A DNA stretch of 52,092 nt, taken from IMG/VR virus record IMGVR_UViG_3300047380_001099, positions 1 through 52,092 of that record. The stretch is one strand, 5' to 3'. The position numbers and the translations under genes are program-made. This DNA is from a virus. Positions 47,983-52,092 of this stretch are shown here, piece by piece (position 1 is the first letter of the stretch; every line of letters begins with the position of its first letter). A model generated the notes under the pieces. That model searched no databases. It had not been told where the DNA came from and worked only from the letters and a program-made list of their open reading frames with translations.

Positions 47983-48016
47983 CGCGATAGCGATAGCCTA
48001 TTAAGATTAATATATA

Positions 48017-48046
48017 CAAGAGTCCTGCATTGTTGTAGGACTCTTG
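48017..48046 (+). other. Perfect 10-bp hairpin abutting a late-promoter motif
   Basis: CAAGAGTCCT (48017-48026) and AGGACTCTTG (48037-48046) form an uninterrupted inverted repeat with a 10-base loop. No T-run follows; instead its last G is the first base of GATATATATA, so it is not an ordinary intrinsic terminator. Confidence 0.6.
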
Positions 48047-48055
48047 ATATATATA
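48046..48055 (+). promoter_or_regulatory. Proposed late promoter variant (GATATATATA) before the tape measure
   Basis: A variant of GATATATAA, about 50 bases before ATG 48106. It shares its first base with the upstream hairpin. Confidence 0.4.
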
Positions 48056-48105
48056 CCACATGCAATTTACATTGCAATAAAAAATAAGGCATATTAGAAC
48101 ATCTT

Positions 48106-51100
48106 ATGATGAATATTTTTTCAAAGTTATTAGCACCAACTAATAAGTTAGCCGAATTTGCAGAAGAGCAATTAGAAGAAGCAAAAGCTTTAAATGTTAT
48201 TACTTTAGATATAAGAGATGAAGCTGTAATATCTAATGAAGAGCTAAAAAAGCAGACTATTCTTTTAACAGATATTAAAACGCTTATTAAAGAGCAAATT
48301 GATTCTGGTAATTCCGGTGGTTCATCTACAGAATTTGGTGATGCAAGTAAATTTAAAGGTCTTGCTCCAGATAAAGCTACTCAAATGGCTGGGATTGCAA
48401 TTGGTAGTATGGTAGCCATTACAGTGGCAGCAGCCTTAATACAATATACACCAATTATTTCTATAGGACAATTATTAACAGTGATCGCAGTAGCGGGTGC
48501 ATTGGCATTAGTGGTGCCAGCATTTTTAGATATTGCGACTCAATTAAGTGGTAGTGAAAGCTCTTTGGCTATGGAAGGTGATGGTGCATTTAATGCCAGT
48601 TCTAAATCCGGCCCTGGATTAGCAGGAGTTGGAGTGGCTACTTTAGCACTTGTTGGTATGTCAGTAACTATTCTTTTGACTTCATTTATATTTAGTATGA
48701 TTGTGCCACTTACACCGGCAAATGCGATTTCAGCATTAGTTATCGCGGCATTACTTATCCCAGTGGCATTTGCTTTTAGTCTGATTACAAAAGAATTAGC
48801 AAAGGCAATTGGTACTAAAAGCGCAGGCTTTGAAGGTATGGAAGTATCTGCAACTGATTCGAGTGGTTTAGCACCACTTGCAGGCGCAGGATTATTAAGT
48901 TTATTAGGAATGGCATTTGTTATAACTGTATCTTCTTGGGTATTTCAGCTTATAATGCCTTTAAGTATGCCACAAGCATTAACAGCAATACTTATATCAC
49001 TTACAATGGTGGGTCTTGCATTATCAATAGGAAAAATTCTAGTAGCATTAAAAGATGCTAAAATAAAACCAAACGCTAAGGGAGTTAAAAACGTATTAAT
49101 GGCCGGAATGGCAATGGTTGTTGGGGTTATAGCTCTAGTTGCAGCATCTGCAGCACTTCAGTTATTACAACCAATAACTATGCAGCAATTTATAGGAATG
49201 CTTGCAATTGGTATTGGATTAATACCTCTTGCGTTTTCATTCGGAATGATAATTAAAGCATTAGGTGATGCTGGCGTAAGTGGAATGAAAGGTGTTGGTT
49301 TAGTAATGATCGCCGGATTAGCAATGATAGCAATCGGTGGAGCTATATTAGGTATTTCTTATGTATTTCAATTATTACCAGATACGTATAAAGCACCACC
49401 TTTATTATGGTCACTTATAGTAGGTCTTTCTATGGTTGCATTCGCGTGGAGTTTTAGTACTATTATGAAAGCTGTTAAAGGTGCATCTTTAAAAGAAATA
49501 GCGTTTGGAACAATAGCTACTGTATTAGTTGCAGTTGCAATACTCGGAGCTGCTTATGTATTTACACTATTTCCAGAAGAGACTAGGGCTCCGGGTTGGA
49601 AATGGAGTTTACAAACTGGTTTAGCTCTATTAATGTTTGCACTTCCATTTACATTAATAACAATACTCTTTAAATCTATGAGTGTTGGTATTAAAGAAAT
49701 AGGAATGGGAACTCTTGGATTAATTGCAGTAGCACTTGGTATTATGGTGACTGCACATATATTTGCTTATTTACCGGACGATATTCCAGAAGAATCTCCA
49801 TTCTCATTTGCATGGATTTTAGGAGCTGCTGGAGCTATATTCTTCTTTGCAATTCCAGTCGCGGCGATTGGATTAATCGCAACATCAGGTGTTGGTGCTA
49901 TGGGTATTGTATTAGGAGTTGTTGGTATGATTGTAATTGCAGCAGGTATTCTTGCAGTAGCATGGATATTCTCTGCGCTACCAGATCTTGGAGAGATTGG
50001 AAAGAATATTACAAACTTAATCTTAGCGCCAATTAACGGTATTGTAGATGTCTTGGCTAGATTAAAGAAAGAAGTAGGTGTTAGTAATTTATTACCACTT
50101 GCCGGTGGTATTGCAGCAATATCTTTATCATTACTTTTATTAGCAGGAGCAACCGCAGGTATTGCAGCTGGTGGTGTTGTTGCAGCAATTGGTAGTGCGG
50201 TAAAAGGATTAGTTGATGGTATTGCAAGTTTCTTTGGTGGTGAAAAATCTAAAGGACCACTTGATATATTAGATGATTTAATTAAGAAAAGAAATAAAAT
50301 AGCACAACTTGCTAAACCATTAGGAACTGTAGCAGCAGCATTAGAAGGTATTATTTTAGCTGGAAACGCAGTTAAGACTATTAATAAGTTTTTACAAACA
50401 TTAATAACAATGTCTTCAAACTATGGCGGAAGTAGTCTTATTGATACTGCAGCAAATGGATTGGTTAGAGTTGGAAATGCTTTTATGGGTGTAAGAAGTG
50501 CAATGATTGGATTTACTACAAAACCACTACATGTTTTAGCAAAGTTATTTAAGATGAGAAAAATGATTGGTGTTACTGCTAAACACATGGCACATTTAGC
50601 TATATCATTTGCATCATTTGCAACACAAGCATATATTGCAGGTAGAGGATTAAAGTTAATATCTGATGCGTTTGTAAGAATGACAAATGTAGATGAGGCT
50701 AGAATAAAACCTGTTGTAGATTTTATGAAGCAATTAACAGCAGATACTTATATACCTCAGTCAATGGCATTTATGACTATGGCTAAAGCTATCGTTAAAA
50801 TAGCACCAGTGGCTGAATTAGTTGGAGATGCATTATCGACTATAGCCGGCGCATATTATGAAATAGTTTCTCAAAATCCTAGTAGGATTATCCCAGTAAT
50901 GATGTTCTTAAAACAATTAGGAGCACATACTTATATTCCTCAATCGGTTGCAATAGCTTCTATGTCTAAATCATTTACTAAAATGTCGCTTGTAGCTACT
51001 TTAGTTGGTAGAGAATTAAATAATATAGCTAAAGCATATTTATTAATGACTAGTGTTGAGCCGGAAAGAATTGTACCAGTAATGACATTACTAAAGCAGT

Positions 51101-51810
51101 TAACCGTAGATACTTATATGCAACAAGCTATGGCCTTTAGAATGATGGCTCCGGCTGTAGTTTCAATTTTAGGTGGTGGTGATAATCAAGGGTTCTTTGA
51201 TAAATTGTTTGGTAGAAAAGAAGAAGACCATCCTTTTGTTAAAATTATGTATGCTATGCATGCTTGCGCAGATAAAATAGTTTTATTAGCACTACCTTTA
51301 GTTTCGGTAGCAGCCTCGTTTACTCAAATAGCAACGCAACCTCTTAAGAAAGTTACTGCAGCTACTCGAATGTTTAAAACATTATCAGAATCTAGTTTTG
51401 ATAAACAGGCTAGAGCCTTAAAATCTGTTGCAACTTCAGTTGAAAGAATTGCAGATGGTAGTAACAATATGAATATTGAAGCAATTGATTCAAGTACTAA
51501 AATGTTTAAAGCATTAGCTTATTTAAGTGCTACTGGAAAGGACAATGCAATTGCCGACCTAGGAAATGCTTTAGTAGATGCTATCGGAGAGCTTGGAGAT
51601 ATTATGGCTGAATTTGGAAATACAGTTTCTGATGGTATGGGAGATAGTAGAAATATTGTTGAAAGAGGATTAGACTATATCACTGGTGATAGCGCACCGA
51701 GAAGAAGTGCACCAAGACCAGCACCAGTAAATCTAAAACCTGTTGTTAATGCAATTCGAGATCTAGAATCTAAATTATCAGACGATGGTATAAAAATTAA
51801 AAAAATCTAA
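48106..51810 (+). CDS. Tail tape measure protein with tandem hydrophobic hairpin units
   Basis: 1,234 residues. An acidic helical N-terminus (residues 1-75) and a Gly/Ser linker lead into about 600 residues of strongly hydrophobic sequence. It is arranged as about eight related units of 70-80 residues, each with two membrane-like helices around a proline-bearing turn: FSMIVPLTP, FQLIMPLSM, LQLLQPITM, FQLLPDTYK, FTLFPEETR, FAYLPDDIP. Later come three related units of about 60 residues (RIKPVVDFMKQLTADTYIP, RIIPVMMFLKQLGAHTYIP, RIVPVMTLLKQLTVDTYMQ). Size, place after tube genes, and the hydrophobic centre fit a tape measure that sets tail length and is ejected into the envelope. It does not resemble T4 gp29. 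Confidence 0.75.
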   Translation: MMNIFSKLLAPTNKLAEFAEEQLEEAKALNVITLDIRDEAVISNEELKKQTILLTDIKTLIKEQIDSGNSGGSSTEFGDASKFKGLAPDKATQMAGIAIGSMVAITVAAALIQYTPIISIGQLLTVIAVAGALALVVPAFLDIATQLSGSESSLAMEGDGAFNASSKSGPGLAGVGVATLALVGMSVTILLTSFIFSMIVPLTPANAISALVIAALLIPVAFAFSLITKELAKAIGTKSAGFEGMEVSATDSSGLAPLAGAGLLSLLGMAFVITVSSWVFQLIMPLSMPQALTAILISLTMVGLALSIGKILVALKDAKIKPNAKGVKNVLMAGMAMVVGVIALVAASAALQLLQPITMQQFIGMLAIGIGLIPLAFSFGMIIKALGDAGVSGMKGVGLVMIAGLAMIAIGGAILGISYVFQLLPDTYKAPPLLWSLIVGLSMVAFAWSFSTIMKAVKGASLKEIAFGTIATVLVAVAILGAAYVFTLFPEETRAPGWKWSLQTGLALLMFALPFTLITILFKSMSVGIKEIGMGTLGLIAVALGIMVTAHIFAYLPDDIPEESPFSFAWILGAAGAIFFFAIPVAAIGLIATSGVGAMGIVLGVVGMIVIAAGILAVAWIFSALPDLGEIGKNITNLILAPINGIVDVLARLKKEVGVSNLLPLAGGIAAISLSLLLLAGATAGIAAGGVVAAIGSAVKGLVDGIASFFGGEKSKGPLDILDDLIKKRNKIAQLAKPLGTVAAALEGIILAGNAVKTINKFLQTLITMSSNYGGSSLIDTAANGLVRVGNAFMGVRSAMIGFTTKPLHVLAKLFKMRKMIGVTAKHMAHLAISFASFATQAYIAGRGLKLISDAFVRMTNVDEARIKPVVDFMKQLTADTYIPQSMAFMTMAKAIVKIAPVAELVGDALSTIAGAYYEIVSQNPSRIIPVMMFLKQLGAHTYIPQSVAIASMSKSFTKMSLVATLVGRELNNIAKAYLLMTSVEPERIVPVMTLLKQLTVDTYMQQAMAFRMMAPAVVSILGGGDNQGFFDKLFGRKEEDHPFVKIMYAMHACADKIVLLALPLVSVAASFTQIATQPLKKVTAATRMFKTLSESSFDKQARALKSVATSVERIADGSNNMNIEAIDSSTKMFKALAYLSATGKDNAIADLGNALVDAIGELGDIMAEFGNTVSDGMGDSRNIVERGLDYITGDSAPRRSAPRPAPVNLKPVVNAIRDLESKLSDDGIKIKKI

Positions 51811-52092
51811 TGGGTCTTTTAGGAAACGTATACGGTAATATAAATAGTTCTACTGGAGCTGCAACTAAAAGTTCAGGTAATTTAAGTATTAAAGCAGATA
51901 AAGAAACTAGTAAGAATACTAAATCTGAAGTCGATATTACACAATTTGATAATTTGCCATCAAAGGGTACTCAAAAGCCTTTAGCAGATTCGAATTCTAA
52001 TTTTGCCGATATGAATAAACAGGCTGCTAAAAATAATGATAAGATAAACGCAGCTGGAGACCCTAAAGATCAAGCAGATAGTTTAGATCTTA
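51810..52092 (+). CDS. Start of an unrecognised late gene, 3' end outside the window
   Basis: ATG 51810 shares its A with the tape-measure stop. The 94 visible codons begin MGLLGNVYGNINSSTGAATK and are Ser/Asn/Lys/Asp-rich and low-complexity, without hydrophobic or catalytic motifs. Coupling to the tape measure suggests a tail or baseplate-hub component whose folded part lies beyond the window. It is truncated here. Confidence 0.6.
   Translation, partial: MGLLGNVYGNINSSTGAATKSSGNLSIKADKETSKNTKSEVDITQFDNLPSKGTQKPLADSNSNFADMNKQAAKNNDKINAAGDPKDQADSLDL

Overview
This window looks like part of the genome of a T4-like myovirus (Caudoviricetes), strongly AT-rich and gene-dense. All but one gene lie on the + strand, many stops and starts overlap, and no gap between genes exceeds about 165 bases. 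Homologues of T4 replication, recombination, late-transcription, head, packaging and tail genes can be read from their motifs: gp43 (split), gp44, gp45, probable gp62, gp41, UvsX, gp46/47, RNase H, NrdA/NrdB, gp33, gp55, gp4, gp20, gp21/22, gp23, gp16, gp17, gp18, gp19, a gp26-like protein and a large tape measure. Starts are almost never preceded by a Shine-Dalgarno sequence but by A-rich stretches. Three upstream regions carry TATATTAG elements close to the Bacteroidetes -7 box (TAnnTTTG). Together these suggest a host in the Bacteroidetes, probably Flavobacteriia. That host call is an inference.

Layout. 1-2.2 kb: end of a large unrecognised protein, a capsid-targeting-like protein and a small basic protein, then host-type promoters. 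2.3-9.96 kb: accessory and nucleotide genes (DUF932-like, DUF6378-like, an SGNH-like hydrolase, a putative alpha-glutamyl/putrescinyl-thymine-type enzyme, a PLP enzyme, a dUTPase), then the N-terminal half of DNA polymerase. 10.1-15.1 kb: nrdB-nrdA flanked by terminators, the sliding clamp, then the C-terminal half of the polymerase. 15.1-22 kb: uvsX, a 2OG-Fe(II) oxygenase, gp41, gp33, gp47, gp46. 22-34.25 kb: gp15-like protein, late sigma factor gp55, gp4, portal, core protein, a fused protease/scaffold, the major capsid protein and a repeat-bearing putative internal head protein. 34.26-38.4 kb: the single minus-strand gene, clamp loader gp44, RNase H, probable gp62. 38.4-52.1 kb: gp14-like neck protein, terminase subunits, sheath, tube, baseplate gp26-like protein and a 1,234-residue tape measure, ending in a truncated gene.

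Regulation can be read as three classes. Host-like promoters (TATATTAG cassette) occur at about 2.04, 2.27 and 35.84 kb. A TGAAAC-N15-18-TATAA(T/A) element precedes the DUF932-like gene, the dUTPase, gp45 and gp44, and is proposed here as a middle promoter. GATATATAA lies upstream of nearly every virion gene and is proposed as the late promoter. gp55, gp33 and gp45, the machinery that reads late promoters in T4, are all encoded here.

The most interesting features are: a possible thymidine hypermodification locus (4.2-8.6 kb); a DNA polymerase split between motif A and motif B by nrdB-nrdA-gp45; a prohead protease fused in frame to its scaffold with a retained internal start; the proposed late and middle promoter sets; a tape measure with tandem two-helix hydrophobic units; and a possible +1 frameshift upstream of the tape measure. 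No tRNA, CRISPR array, insertion sequence or integrase was seen.
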